NCBI RefSeq assembly: GCF_037975245.1
Contig: NC_092563.1
Location: 828,501-892,500 of the forward strand
Reading direction: 5' to 3'
From: Apostichopus japonicus
Lineage: Eukaryota > Echinodermata > Holothuroidea > Aspidochirotida > Stichopodidae
DNA: 64,000 nt
Part shown: in pieces, positions 13,847-37,248 of the stretch
Numbering within the stretch: the first letter of the stretch is position 1
Layout: every line of letters begins with the position of its first letter
Notes under the pieces: model-generated
The model's input: only the letters and a program-made list of their open reading frames with translations
What the model was told of the DNA's origin: nothing
The model's database searches: none
Position numbers and translations under genes: made by a program

Positions 13847-15104
13847 CTGCCATAAAATGTTATAACAAATGATCAAAAACTCATCTGAAAGCAAACAGGT
13901 TCAATGTTACTTGCCATAACCAGTAAGGCATGTTGGAGGGGCCTGCCACATATCCCTTTCAAAGCCTCCGCCATCACTCTTATGAGCGATAAAAATCATT
14001 TGAAGTGAGGAAAGAGGATTAAACGCAACAGGGAGAAGGGAGACGGAAGGAGATTGAGGGGGGGGGGACAAGCTATTTGGAAATCCACACTACACAATAC
14101 CTCTTACAAAATTTCACATGGAAAATAGACCCAAACCAAGAGCGTACGGAACTGTTAACATATTTCATAAATTTCTTTCAATTTAATGCATTTTCAAACG
14201 AAACATTTATCTGATAGGAAAGAACTCACAAAACACAGATCTCTTGCAACAATTTTTTGATCATGAAGAAAACTCCTTGGCCTTTTGTACCTCATTGTCA
14301 TTAACAGGCCATTCACATTGGCATTTTTAATCAGGTGAAGCATTCTAGATCAACCCTGCTTGGTGCCAGGAGTGTCACCCTACTGGCAGAATACTGAAAT
14401 GGCTTGTGAAATACTGAAATTTTCTAAATATTTCACTGATATGGAATTTTCTACTATTTTGTAAGGTAATTACACAAATTTAGCAAGAGAAGAAACTTGT
14501 ATGTCAGGATACAGAGTTTCATTTCCAACTTGATAGCTACTTCATAATGTTGCAGATAAATCTGAGCAAACTTAATTAAATTGACACATGGCAGAACTTG
14601 CTAAGCACTATTTTAACTAGATAGATGTATGAGTTCCTGTAGTTAGCCCAATAACGGAGGCCTTTATGCTTTGGACTACTCCTACTTCAGTTGTCATCCA
14701 ACCTCTGCTGATCAATTTATCCCCCAAAAAGAATTGTATAAGCCAGAATAAAGTGTCTTCTTTTGAGTTGAACTCAGTTTTACAGACAGGTCAATAAGTA
14801 TGAATCATTGGTACTTGATAGGCCGACCCTTTTAAGTTTAAGTCCTCTTAGTCTTCTTGAACCTTCCATTGGGTATGTATGCCTTTAACTGTTTCCATGT
14901 GGTGAATTTAGAAATTTACTTTTGAATGCATCAAGAAGAGTTTCTATAAGAAGTTTACCTGATTTAATTGATTTATGGATAAGGAAAAGGGCTCAGGAAA
15001 TTTCCCACCTGTGAATATGTATCCAAAAACAACCTGGTAATTAGTCATTTTTACTGATATGTCTCTGTGTCACTATGTAACGTTACAAATAGGCCTACTC
15101 CTTA

Positions 15105-15312
15105 TTTAACCACAATCGGGTACATAAGCATGAGTGCATCGCTTATGTTAATGATGATCCAGTAGAGAAGCACCAGTGCATTGCTTATTTAACCAATGTG
15201 AAGAGTGCCATAATTATTGAACTGTGATATGCCTAAGGTAAGTAAGCATTAGTGCAATGCTACTTCAGTTCTTGAACCGACAATCGGGTAAATATGCAAG
15301 AGCGTCATAGGC
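15105..15312. repeat. Degenerate local repeat near ANO10 5' end
   Basis: CAATCGGGTA occurs at about 15112 and 15291. 'Agtgca(t/a)(t/c)gct'-type words occur at about 15133, 15173 and 15250. The spacing is irregular, so this is probably an old decayed tandem repeat. Confidence 0.4.
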
Positions 15313-15624
15313 CTAGGGTGAATAGCTTCCTGAATCACTTTATAAACTATAACTAAGGCTAAGTTTGAACCTCTATCCCAACAACTAGTACTTGGACCTC
15401 CTCCTACCACTATCAGTTCTACTTCTAGTTTAACGTTATGCTCCAGCCGCTACAAAATACAATCTTCTCTCGTCTGTTACTTAGTGTAATCCAACGTAGC
15501 CTAAGCATGTATGTAAGGCCAACATTTTTGTCCACGTTACCTACGTTAGGAATAAAAGTTACTTTCCCTGATTTGCTAAACAATCGCTTTCGTGCTATAA
15601 CCCAAGAATAGATAAAACTGTCGG

Positions 15625-15790
15625 TACTAACCTATGCAGTTTCTTGTGCCGACAATATAAACAGATGGACCACCATGTAACTGTAGACCGCTAAATTTTA
15701 AGTAAAGCCACCTGTACGCCGTGACTTAGGAAGTTTGCAACCTGTTAATTGGAAACGCTGTACATCCACACCTATCACTTTGCATTCCGT
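15625..15790 (-). promoter_or_regulatory. Possible ANO10 first (5'UTR) exon and promoter zone
   Basis: The ATG exon of ANO10 starts at an acceptor, so a non-coding first exon is expected upstream. On the minus strand a donor-like AG|GTTAGT occurs near 15632, after about 100 bp with no obvious repeat content. No TATA box or other decisive element was seen. This is inference from position and one splice-like site. Confidence 0.25.
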
Positions 15791-16205
15791 CTGACAGTAG
15801 AACGAGTGGGTTCCGTGGTTCATTCATATAAGTCAATGCACCTATTATATGCTGGTACAGTCCTTAACTTTTAGTTTTCTGTGTAGTTGTGTACTGTTAA
15901 TTTTGTTAATTTTTGCTCTGTTATGTTAGGCGAAAAAAAATCGGTTTCACCAAATTGACAACAAACTGGAAAGTGGATATTTTATCTATCTACAGCTAGC
16001 ACAGCAGGTTTAGATAGAAATGGGCGGAACATGGAAAGCTTTGGTGCCCTGTAATAACTATTTTGTAATCATTACACATCCCTGCACCCTCGGTATAACA
16101 TGTGGTAGCTTATGAATATTGATATCACCATAGCGATTTGAACACGTTCCATAGAACACGCTGTCGATTATTCAATTATTTATTTGAAGCCCTCATATAT
16201 CATGT

Positions 16206-16211
16206 GCCGAA

Positions 16212-16261
<50 letters not shown>

Positions 16262-16311
16262 AAATTCTCCGGAGAACTCGCATGAGTTCTGAACTTTCCC
16301 GGGTTTCGGCA
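16206..16311 (+). tRNA. tRNA-Phe(GAA)-like gene with 33-nt expansion of the T loop
   Basis: The acceptor strands GCCGAAA and TTTCGGC pair perfectly. The D arm GCTC...GAGC, the anticodon stem TCAGA/TCTGA and loop CTGAAGA (anticodon GAA, 16239-16241) are all intact. A box A match TAGCTCAGTTGG and a box B-like GGTTCAAATTC are present, and TTTT at 16316 could end Pol III transcription. The T stem strands CCTGG and CCGGG are separated by 40 nt rather than 7. The extra 33 nt include a perfect hairpin, AGAACTC-GCAT-GAGTTCT (16273-16290). Metazoan tRNA introns lie after position 37, so this is not an ordinary intron. It could be a pseudogene, a structural variant or a novel small RNA. Confidence 0.75.
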
Positions 16312-16562
16312 TTCCTTTTCTTTTATTTCAATCACCACACGAAAACAGAGCAATTTTCTTTTTCCTTTCCATTCAGTCACTTTGAAGTATCCACATTCTC
16401 ATAATTAGTAGATGGAATAAAATAAGGGAAAATGTAACATATGGATTGGCTGATTATCTATAACGTTTAGATATTTCTATTAAATAGTCATTTGTCATAA
16501 ACTTATTTCATGGGCTTAGGAAAATTTTAAACATGGGAAGGTGGGGGGGGGGGGCTGAGATC

Positions 16563-17181
16563 ATCCGCGTAGCCAGGGCTTTATCATGGGGTGTGTGTTC
16601 CAGGTTGTAATGACCTTAGCGCATCTGGTGGTTTCAGGGCAATATTGTGGGCATTAGAATGAAGTATTAAACCATCTTCAAATGGCATTGGATGCGCACT
16701 AAACAGTCCACAAAAATCACCATTTTGCTACCATTTTATATTTATCAAAATAAAATAAAACTGTTAGCAAACTGCTTATCCACTAGAGAGCCTGTGTAGG
16801 AGAATGTGTAAAAGTATGTTGGCCTGACGTTTCGATCCTAGCAGGATCTTCTTCAAAGGCTAAGTGCCATTTAGCCTTTGAAGAAGATCCGGCTAGGAAC
16901 GAAACGTCAGGCCAACTTACTTTTACACATTTTATATTTATAATAGCCGAATTCAGACTAACGGTCAGTCTTTGAGTGTGCGCGAATCGCGCCTTCAAAT
17001 AACACTTTATAAGAAATTTTAGTAATGTTTGACTTCATTTACATTGAAAAAGTTATCCATTATATTTAACCCCCCCCCCTTATTTCTATCGTCTCCTTTC
17101 TTTCCTTTCTTTTCATTTTTTCGACCCACTAATGGGATGGATTTGGACCCCTTCCCCCCCCCCCCTTGGCTACACGCCTAG
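16563..17181. mobile_element. hAT-like element, probable, containing a nested foldback
   Basis: The 8-mer CTGAGATC flanks the segment at 16555-16562 and 17182-17189. The ends ATCCGCGTAGCCAGGG and (reverse complement of the right end) CTAGGCGTGTAGCCAAGG are related but imperfect. The interior holds C-runs near the right end and the hammerhead-type foldback at 16761-16930. The matching octamers support one insertion, but the imperfect termini leave doubt. Confidence 0.55.
16761..16930. mobile_element. Foldback element with two opposed hammerhead-like motifs (copy 1)
   Basis: The arms 16805-16863 and 16871-16929 are inverted copies of 59 nt with three mismatches and a 7-nt loop (GTGCCAT). The right arm reads TTTGAAGAAGATCC, then GGCTAGGAAC, then GAAACGTCAGG on the plus strand; the left arm carries the same motif on the minus strand. 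A leader (CTGTTAGCAAACTGCTTATC) precedes it and is shared with the copy at 52213. The motif matches minimal hammerhead ribozymes of Penelope-like elements, with a C-to-U change in the first core base. No reverse transcriptase or GIY-YIG frame is nearby. Confidence 0.7.
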
Positions 17182-17189
17182 CTGAGATC

Positions 17190-18105
17190 GAAGGCCTCAC
17201 CAAATCGCAAAGTGCCAAGAGGGACTGCGTGAGAGAGCTTTTAAACCAGTCTTCGGCAGGGGGTGTGAGATCTATTATGATTAGGATGGTCGTCGTGGGG
17301 GAGGGGTCGAAGTGAAGGGGTCCCCCTACCCTCTGGGAAAGTTGGTCTTTTGGAAGGGGACTTAGATACAAAATGGTGCAACCGTTATCATCTACTTACA
17401 TATATTTATGTACTGAAATTTACTAATATTTGTAACAGGATGCTGACGGCGATAGGGGAGGAGGCACAATGCTCCCCTATTTCCGTCAGTCGGAGGGGGA
17501 GGACTATGAAAACCTAAAATCACTTCGGATAAATAAAGGGTAGATCATTCAACTAAAATTCTCCAATCAGTGCACTATATTTTGCGTAAGTGTATTCACC
17601 CATTAAAAGAAAAGATATGAAAAAAGGTTACAGCGAGCGAAGCCACCCAAGGTTTTTCCGAATCATATTTTAGGGAAAATATAAAGAGTAAGAATATTAA
17701 GTATATGGATGTAGGCTCCTTTGTGTGCTTCTGTGACCAAAGTAAAGTGTGCAATAGAAACGATGATTTGTACAGCCCACGGAGCGCGCGAAATTTTTAT
17801 GACCTGACTAAAGTCAAACAACGAAGAAAAGGAATAGGTCTTTTTGTCTTCTGTTAAAATGACGATACTTGCTTTAATCAATTGAGCAACACACAAGTTT
17901 ATACCATAATCCGAAGGATGGTTTGAATTTCTCTCATACGCGTTATTTGTTCATGTAAATTTGCAAATATCAGCAGAGATTACACATCTGACAGCTTTTA
18001 TCTCCAACATTGCACCCAAAACCCACCCATACAGTAAACATAGCACCTCAAATCATGAAGCTTACAATATCTCACATAGACCATATATACAGACTTCGAT
18101 AATCA
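17190..18105. other. Intergenic DNA with transposon scraps
   Basis: G-rich and C-rich patches at 17290-17340 and 17450-17510 (GGGGAGG, CTCCCC) look like remnants of the poly-G-ended elements. No gene or intact terminus was identified. Confidence 0.5.
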
Positions 18106-18113
18106 CATACATA

Positions 18114-18949
18114 CATGGGCGGCGATCCGTTCTTAAGAGTGGGGGGGATATGACCTTGTTGACTATCTAAGCGTAGCGCCACCATAGTTGGCGCGAAGCG
18201 TACAAGAAAATTTTGGGATTTACAAACCCTCTAGATGGTCGGAAACGGCACTTCCCGAGGTTTCCAAGCGGCATATACCCAACTTTAAAATAGGGATATC
18301 ATGTCCGAAATATCTCATAATCAGGATCCAAAATCCTTCTTTTTCTTTAATTTCGGGTGTTATTTTGGGGAAATTGCCCCTGTCAATCTGGTTTCAGGCG
18401 CTACGTTAGAATGTTCGAGAGCTCTTTTATATTATTCGATGAAGAAAATGGCCTCATGCAGGCTATTATAGGCCTATATACATGCAATACACAATTACAC
18501 ATAGTTACATTCCTAGGTACCGATTGCTAGGGCATCCAGGTGACACGTGTATTAAGCATTACCCTGGTAACATGAGATTCTCAGCGGTTCGAGGGAACAT
18601 GTACGTGTGTAGGCCATATAGGGCCTATATGAATACTATGAGGGTGCATATATGTACTATATCAATACCGTGGGCGCAATAATACATTTTGTTGTTAAAG
18701 GGCCAATGAAGCCTAGAGTCAACTATTCTTGCTTTATAACGGCGGTTTATTTGAAAAGATCGCACTGCGTTTATGGTAGGCGAGAAATGAAGCTAAAAAA
18801 GAGTCGTACATTCACGATGATGCATATAAAGGCATGAAAATATTCTTATCCCTGGCATTTGGTGGGGGGGATATGGTGTATTACATCCCCTCCACCCATT
18901 TTCATGGGGGGGATATATCCCCCCTTCCCCCCCAGGATCGCCGCCCATG
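18114..18949. mobile_element. hAT-like transposon, non-autonomous, 15-bp perfect TIRs
   Basis: CATGGGCGGCGATCC (18114-18128) is perfectly inverted as GGATCGCCGCCCATG (18935-18949). CATACATA flanks both sides (18106-18113 and 18950-18957). The left flank is a CATA microsatellite, so the duplication is weaker evidence than at 3808. The 836-bp interior has no transposase frame. Near the left end, CTATCTAAGCGTAGCGCCAC (18163 on) recurs at 48670, which links the two elements. Confidence 0.8.
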
Positions 18950-19269
18950 CATACATATGTATATGTAAGCAGGGAGTTGTTATGTAAGGTTATAAATCCG
19001 CGCGCTTGAAAAAGAGTTTATGTTTGTAATTATAGAAAAAGTTCAAAATATGATGATTATTTCGAAGCCTCTTTGTATACATGTTGAAACATTTTCACCC
19101 TCAAATTATTGGGGGGGGGGTGGGGCTGAAAATTATCTCACCGCAGTCAAGTTATTGGGCCTCAACCCTAGCCCCCCCCCCCCCCGCCTGATTTCTAAAC
19201 CTTTGCATTCCAAGATAGTTTCTCTTCTTCCGTGTAAAGCTGTTACATCCACTACGTAGCTATGACATT

Positions 19270-20040
19270 AAAACACTACTTGTTTAACAGAACTACACAT
19301 AACAGACTGGCAGAAAGGTTATTCCAATCCCTTACAGTGTTCGGCAATTAACCACATTTATAACAACTGGTCCTAGCAAATGACAGAAGTGCATATCATG
19401 AATAATTCGAGTCTTACAAATAGGTTCCGAAGAGTCTGCAGGGACAGTTACCTGACCAGAAACACTTTTAGTAAAGAGGATCAGCCTACTATGCTTGCAA
19501 CGCTCGGTCAGCAGGGCTAGGTCTAGTCTATAAGAAGGGACGTCATAGATCCAGATTTACAATAATTAGGAAATAAACCTAGCAGATCTCCTCTGGATAC
19601 TTTCCCGTTTATCCTGTAAGCTATCTGGTGGATCTCAGACATAACTAGAGTACTCCAGTACTGGCCTACAGGGACCTTTGTAGACAGACAGACGTCTCTA
19701 GAACAAAGAATCAAATTTCTGAGTATACCCAGAAACAACGATTCAGTTCCCTTTATTACAGATACTTAGAGCCGTATATCTAAATATACAGATCTGCAGA
19801 TACTCTGAATATGCCGCCCCCAATTGAGATCATGTGTAATAGAAACACCCATATATTTAATACAGTCAACTTTGGTTAGATAGACTTCGATTTCGGCATA
19901 CTTGAAAGAAATCAGTTTTTTTCCCTGGTAATTGTCATTATGTTACATTTAGTAGGCTGGAATCTCATGCCCCAAATTTAGACCAATGTCCTAAGTTTGT
20001 CAATTTTTTGGTGATTAAGTTAACATTACAGTATCTGAAA
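19270..20040 (-). pseudogene. Decayed LINE reverse-transcriptase C-terminal fragment (CR1/Jockey-like)
   Basis: Read on the minus strand with frameshifts, successive blocks match the C-terminal end of LINE polymerases: WGMRFQPTKCNIMTITR (about 19975-19925), MGVSITHDLNWGRHIQSICR (about 19860-19800), LILCSRDV...TKVPVGQYWSTLV (19738-19640) and RIIHDMHF, then WNNLSASLL near 19310. In such LINEs the order is NPTKC, LGV-hDLxW, the CSRDVRxxxYKTLVRPxLEY block and the final WNNLP. Several stops and frame changes show that it is inactive. The exact clade is not certain. Confidence 0.75.
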
Positions 20041-20895
20041 GAGGAAACTGAACATTACAAGAATACTGTTGCAAAATTGCCAACCAGTTTCAATTTTTGG
20101 TGAACTTGTAGTGGTCCAATGAGCTGTTATATTTGTTTGCTGTTTGAGTGCTTGCTGAACTGAAGAGGCATCTACATCTCATCAGTTGGAATATCAGAAT
20201 GAATTTGTCCTGTCATTTTTATTTCAGATCAATGTTTGTGTTCAAATTTGAGTCAAATACTTTATTTTAATGTTAGACAAATAAACCAGCAGGCTTAGTG
20301 ATTCATTGCCTTATAAGTTTATATATGGGTTCACCTGATTGATAGGGCAACTGAGGAAAATGTGTCCAAAAGTAGAGTACAAGAACATCAGAACATGTTC
20401 CAGATAACTTGACCATTGCAAAGGTACTAGCCTTCTGAAAGTTGATGACAGGTCATTAGTGGCAGTGGAAAACCCTTTCAGCCACATAACAGAGCAACAG
20501 TCAAATCCTGTGACAGTTATAGACATAGAAATGCCATTCATCAATGAATAGGTGTGAGTTTGAGAGGTTTACAAGGGTACCAGACTTGAACTGCTATTTT
20601 GACCATCACAGAAAACATCAAGTCTCTCAGGGGATTCAATCAAAGAAATCTTTAAAATTTAGAGTGATAATCATCCAAGTAGGACATGGTTAAATTACTT
20701 TATTGCTAAACCTGTCACTTTGTCTCTTAAATTTGGCTTGCTCGGCAGATACATGCATACTTGGCACAGAACTGCAACACCAAAATCCAATATATTTTAT
20801 TGAAATTAGATCTACATAAACCAGTAACGAAAACTACATAAGAATTCAAACAAACACAAAAAACATGAAATAATTCTTTAATTGTTTTTCTTCTT
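20041..20895. other. Intergenic DNA; nothing recognised
   Basis: AT-rich sequence between the LINE remnant and the RPL13 3' end. No conserved frame, RNA gene or clear repeat structure was seen. Confidence 0.5.
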
Positions 20896-20901
20896 TTTAT
20901 T
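20896..20901 (-). terminator. RPL13: RPL13 polyadenylation signal
   Basis: AATAAA on the minus strand, 38 bp beyond the RPL13 stop codon. The short 3'UTR is typical of ribosomal protein genes. Confidence 0.7.
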
Positions 20902-20939
20902 TCATTATTTTGGGCTTTACATTCACAGATTCACTGTTC

Positions 20940-23771
20940 TCACTTCCTTGGCTTAGCATTTGCAGCTGCCTCAGCCTTTTCTGCAGCCTTCTTCTTCCTG
21001 ATTCCGAACAGCCTTGCGTTAGCTCGTGCCATCCTCATGTCATTAAAGACGCTGGTCTTCTTCTCCTCTTCTGTCACTGCCCTGGCCTTTTCTGGCTTGT
21101 AGATTTGTTTGATTGGCATCACCTTTCCTTCGAGTTGGGTAGCCATCTTCAATTCTGCCTCCTGCATCAAACAAACAAACCACATCATGAATTATTTCTT
21201 TGTCAAAAGTTTAGTTTTTTAAAATTTGAAACAAAATATATTATGCCTAATGCCAAATACCAATGACCCCTCATACCATGGTGTCACATCTACCATATTC
21301 CCATTTTGAGAAATTTCAACAGCGCAATGCAGACGTAAAAACAGAATAGGAAATACTCTCTAGTTTTACAACACTGTTGAAATAACGAAGTAGAATTGAG
21401 GGGCATTTTGCATCATTTAGGTGATTAAGTTTACCAAATCTAGCAAGTATTTCTCAAATGAGATTGCAATTGATCAAACTAATGAACTCTTATAAATATT
21501 TTGCACAAATATGGTATAAATATTGCACAAATATTGCAAAATGTTAGTTGTCTAGTTTTGCATAATTGTAGTTTTGAAGTCTCTGAACTTTGTCCCTTAT
21601 GAAATAATATGGTTCCCTGTGTACAAAACTTGCAATACACCTGTGCACTTGTATAGCAATTTGAACATTTTGCATAGTATTTGCGATGCTGGATAAATAA
21701 TTCCCTGCAAATGAAGGTTATTGAGTGAGTATCCAATTTGATATGCTCGTTAACTTGTCCTGGCTGACAACTTGCGAATATGTCAAAATCTGAGACTCTT
21801 ACTTTACTTTTTCTTACTTGTTATCTAAAATGAATCTTGACCATTGAAGCTAACAACTACATTGATATGAGTCTTTTATATGCAAAAACATCTAAAACTT
21901 TGTTCCCTTTTGACATCTGTTCACAAGTAGCTTATTTTATTTGCAGCAAAATCTCTCCCTACCTCCTACTTTGCATGTAAGAAAGAAAGAGGACTGATGT
22001 TGTACTTGCTACTTTCATTTCTCTTATTTCTCTTAATTTCCAGTTTTCTGCGGGAGAAATGCTTACCCATTCATTTGGATTTCTTACAAACATAACTTTT
22101 GACCTGTTTGCTATTTTAATACAGAAATGCTTACAAAACATGGCAAATTGTAGGTTTTTTATGATTTGAACATCTAATTGGACATTTCCCTGCATAAACC
22201 TTAATAGGTAACAGCATTTAAGTTTGGACCATCTAACAAGAAGTTAAAATACAAAGGAAACATTCTAAATAGTTAGATACAAATACATACCTCACTGTCG
22301 CCCTCCTTAGGCTTGCCTGGCTTTCGTGGGAAGAGGATCAACCTAGACTTGTATTCCTTAAGGCGCTGCACATTTGCTTGTAAGCCCTCAACTGACAGGT
22401 TCCTGCGTCTGTGGTCCACAGAGATACCGATGGTACGTGCATGCTTCTTGGAGATTCCTGCAGACTATTGAATAATAGAACACAAATGGTTTGCCGATCA
22501 CTACATGTCAAATGAAATCTTGTATTCATGCTTTCACTATAAAAATGGACATAGGGCACACTCAATGCCAATTTTCCATGACAAATGATATTCTTTTTTT
22601 CTTTCTAGTTTCATCATTAGGGTAGTTTTCTTTTCTTTCTACAATATGTTTCTATAATGACATTATACTGGCATGGGTTTCAGTGTCAACAATGTTGACC
22701 TTGAAAATGTGAACGAATAAAAGAAGGAAAAGTAAAACATTTCACTTCCTAGCAGCACCACTGACATCAAAATATTGACAAAATGGCAGCTCCCTGACAT
22801 GAACTTTAATATTTCCTAAACAATGTTAAAACTTCCTTATATATTCTGTGCAGTTGTTTATCAAAGAGACATGTGATCACAGAGACCTATATATATGCAG
22901 CCTTCCCATATAAATCAGTTTTATATATACGTGACTAGTGACAAACGAAAATCGAATCCAAATCGGGCCGATTATTGCATAATCGGAACATAATCAGAAT
23001 CGGTAAAAAATTACGTGGCATACCAGAGATGTCATACCAATTATTCAAAAACTTATGGAAGGTGAAAATATCAACTGATGTTCAAGGTTTGTTCTTTTAC
23101 TACAAAACTTTAAAGAAAGACACCCTCTACAAATAAAAGACATTGAATTACAAATTAGTGCATCAAATACTGCACTACGGAGCATTTGATGCCTAAACAT
23201 CACCTATACTCAGCTAGTCAACATAGGCCTTATATATCCAGCACATTCGTTAATACACGAAATTGGTATTGTTACCATGATGCTTACTGTGCCGAGAAAT
23301 ATAAAGTCACTTACCACGAGGTAAGCAAAATCGGAGACCCTGGCAGCCTAATTTGATGAAATTACATTGTGAAAGACGCATAGAGGGTGCTCTGGTTTGA
23401 ATCAATTTTTTAGCTAACTCAAGTGGAGAGACATCTAGGAAGATACGAACATGGTCACTCACTCTATGCTAAATAAGAGTGACAGGATGCAAATGGACAT
23501 TTGAATAATGATATTACCTTAAGCTCTGCCAGACTGAATCCCCTTCCAGCCCTAATTTTTGTGTGGTACTTGAAGGTTGGGCACCTGACGATTGGTCGAA
23601 GAAGTCCACCAACTGGTTTGGGGGCAATCTTTCGTGCTTTGATGACTCTAGTACGTCTTCTGCGCTTCTTTCGCATCGGCTGGTTGAACCATGTTTTTAC
23701 ATGAGTTAGGTAACCCTTACTGTAGTGGGCATTGGGTATTTGCCCATTTCCTAAGCGAGTCATCTTGAAAC
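20940..23771 (-). CDS. RPL13: 60S ribosomal protein L13 (eL13)
   Basis: A structural protein of the large cytosolic ribosomal subunit. Coding exons are 23763-23518, 22464-22291 and 21161-20940, all phase 0, giving 213 aa (human 211). The N-terminal exon has TWFNQP-like [32 protein letters not shown] and [14 protein letters not shown]. The middle exon has [14 protein letters not shown] and [20 protein letters not shown]. The last exon has [10 protein letters not shown] and [14 protein letters not shown]. All are family hallmarks in order. The ATG exon begins at an acceptor (exon start 23771), so a non-coding first exon lies upstream, as is usual for this gene. The intron sequence was checked for a box C/D snoRNA like those hosted by RPL13 elsewhere; none was convincing. 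Confidence 0.97.
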
Positions 23772-24948
23772 CTATTAAGAAAAAATAAGGAAAGGTTGAA
23801 TGAATTCTGTACAAACTTACCTAACAGGTTTTCATGAACCAAGGATGTAATTAAGGTTCTTGGGGATGAATTAAGATTCTTTCTTTCAGTTGAAAAACTC
23901 TATCAAGTGGTAACATTAAAATTGGTCACAAAAATAATTTAATTTTAACTGGACTTCTTTCTATTCCACATTCATAAGTACATGTTGAAGATACGAACTA
24001 GCCTAGGCATGTGTATTCATGATATAATATCAAAATCATGTATGAAAATATGAAGCACATGCTAGCCTACTTGAAAACTGTCTACTAGATACACAGGCAT
24101 TGGACCCAAAATGATTCAAACAAACCCTTGTATTATTGGCACCTCTATAGGGTTAAGCTTCATGCAGTTATAATACACATCTGTTGTTGTCTAGCATACT
24201 GTACATGTCATGGTCACTGCTATTGGCATTGTAAGTAAGATAGGCCTAGCCTAAGCTAGTTCATATAATTGCAAGAACTTTGTTCTACATAGTTTGAAAA
24301 TTCTCATGGTCATATTGTATATAATGTTCACGAACTGGTTCAATGAAATTGAATTTCACATTGTATCAAAGTTAAGAATACAATTTTAACACCTAACCTA
24401 CACAACCTGCGTATATAGCCTGTAATATCAGTGTGTGCAGGGATGTGATTTTGCGAGACAAGTTCTACAACAGTGTGAGTCAGTCCGAATGTTGTCAGAA
24501 AATGACAGCAAGAGGACGGTTCTAAGTCTAAAATGTTGCCTATGTTACTAGAACTCCATCTTAAACATTTTCTTTTTAGTGAAATAATGAATTTGAAACT
24601 GATTCAAGTGATTCAAGGAGATATAAATCTTCGTCAAATAACTACCATGTAAAGGGTACTGGTTTCCAAAAAAAGAGGGCGCTAAAGTAAGATGCAAAGT
24701 TTAATTTAAATTTGTAAAAAGAAATATATTCCAAGATTAACTGTTGTATTAATCTCAATTTATTAATTTTACTACTAATAAAAATAATTTTGTATATTTT
24801 AAGTCTCATATAGTGTTTTATAATATCAATTTAATCTGATACCATTTTTCCTCGAGTAAACAAAATGGCAGCCTCCATGAAACAGACGTGAAATGACATG
24901 GAATTAAATGTATGTAGCATACTCTAGATCCATCGTAAAGAAGACGCA
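23772..24948. promoter_or_regulatory. Shared RPL13/LARS2 intergenic region, probable bidirectional promoter
   Basis: The start codons of RPL13 (minus) and LARS2 (plus) are 1186 bp apart and no other gene lies between. The RPL13 non-coding first exon must lie here. Two pyrimidine tracts on the minus strand could be 5'TOP starts: CCTCTTGCTGTC near 24515 and CCCTCTTTTTTTGG near 24678. Neither can be chosen from sequence alone. Confidence 0.55.

Positions 24949-37248
<12,300 letters not shown>

Larger units (their letters stand above)
13850..16205. other. ANO10 5' intron/upstream region; no coding sequence
   Basis: No conserved frame was recognised. The stretch from 15100 to 15310 has degenerate repeats containing CAATCGGGTA and 'agtgcattgctt'-type words. 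A G-run follows at 14055. The ANO10 promoter is expected near the right part. Confidence 0.5.

Noticed and set aside
16180-16380. Minus-strand 66-codon frame
   Set aside because: Antisense of the tRNA-Phe-like gene.
22530-22616. Box C-like AATGATGA on the minus strand in RPL13 intron 2, a possible snoRNA
   Set aside because: No CTGA box D at a suitable distance and no terminal stem; RPL13 hosts snoRNAs in other animals, but none is supported here.
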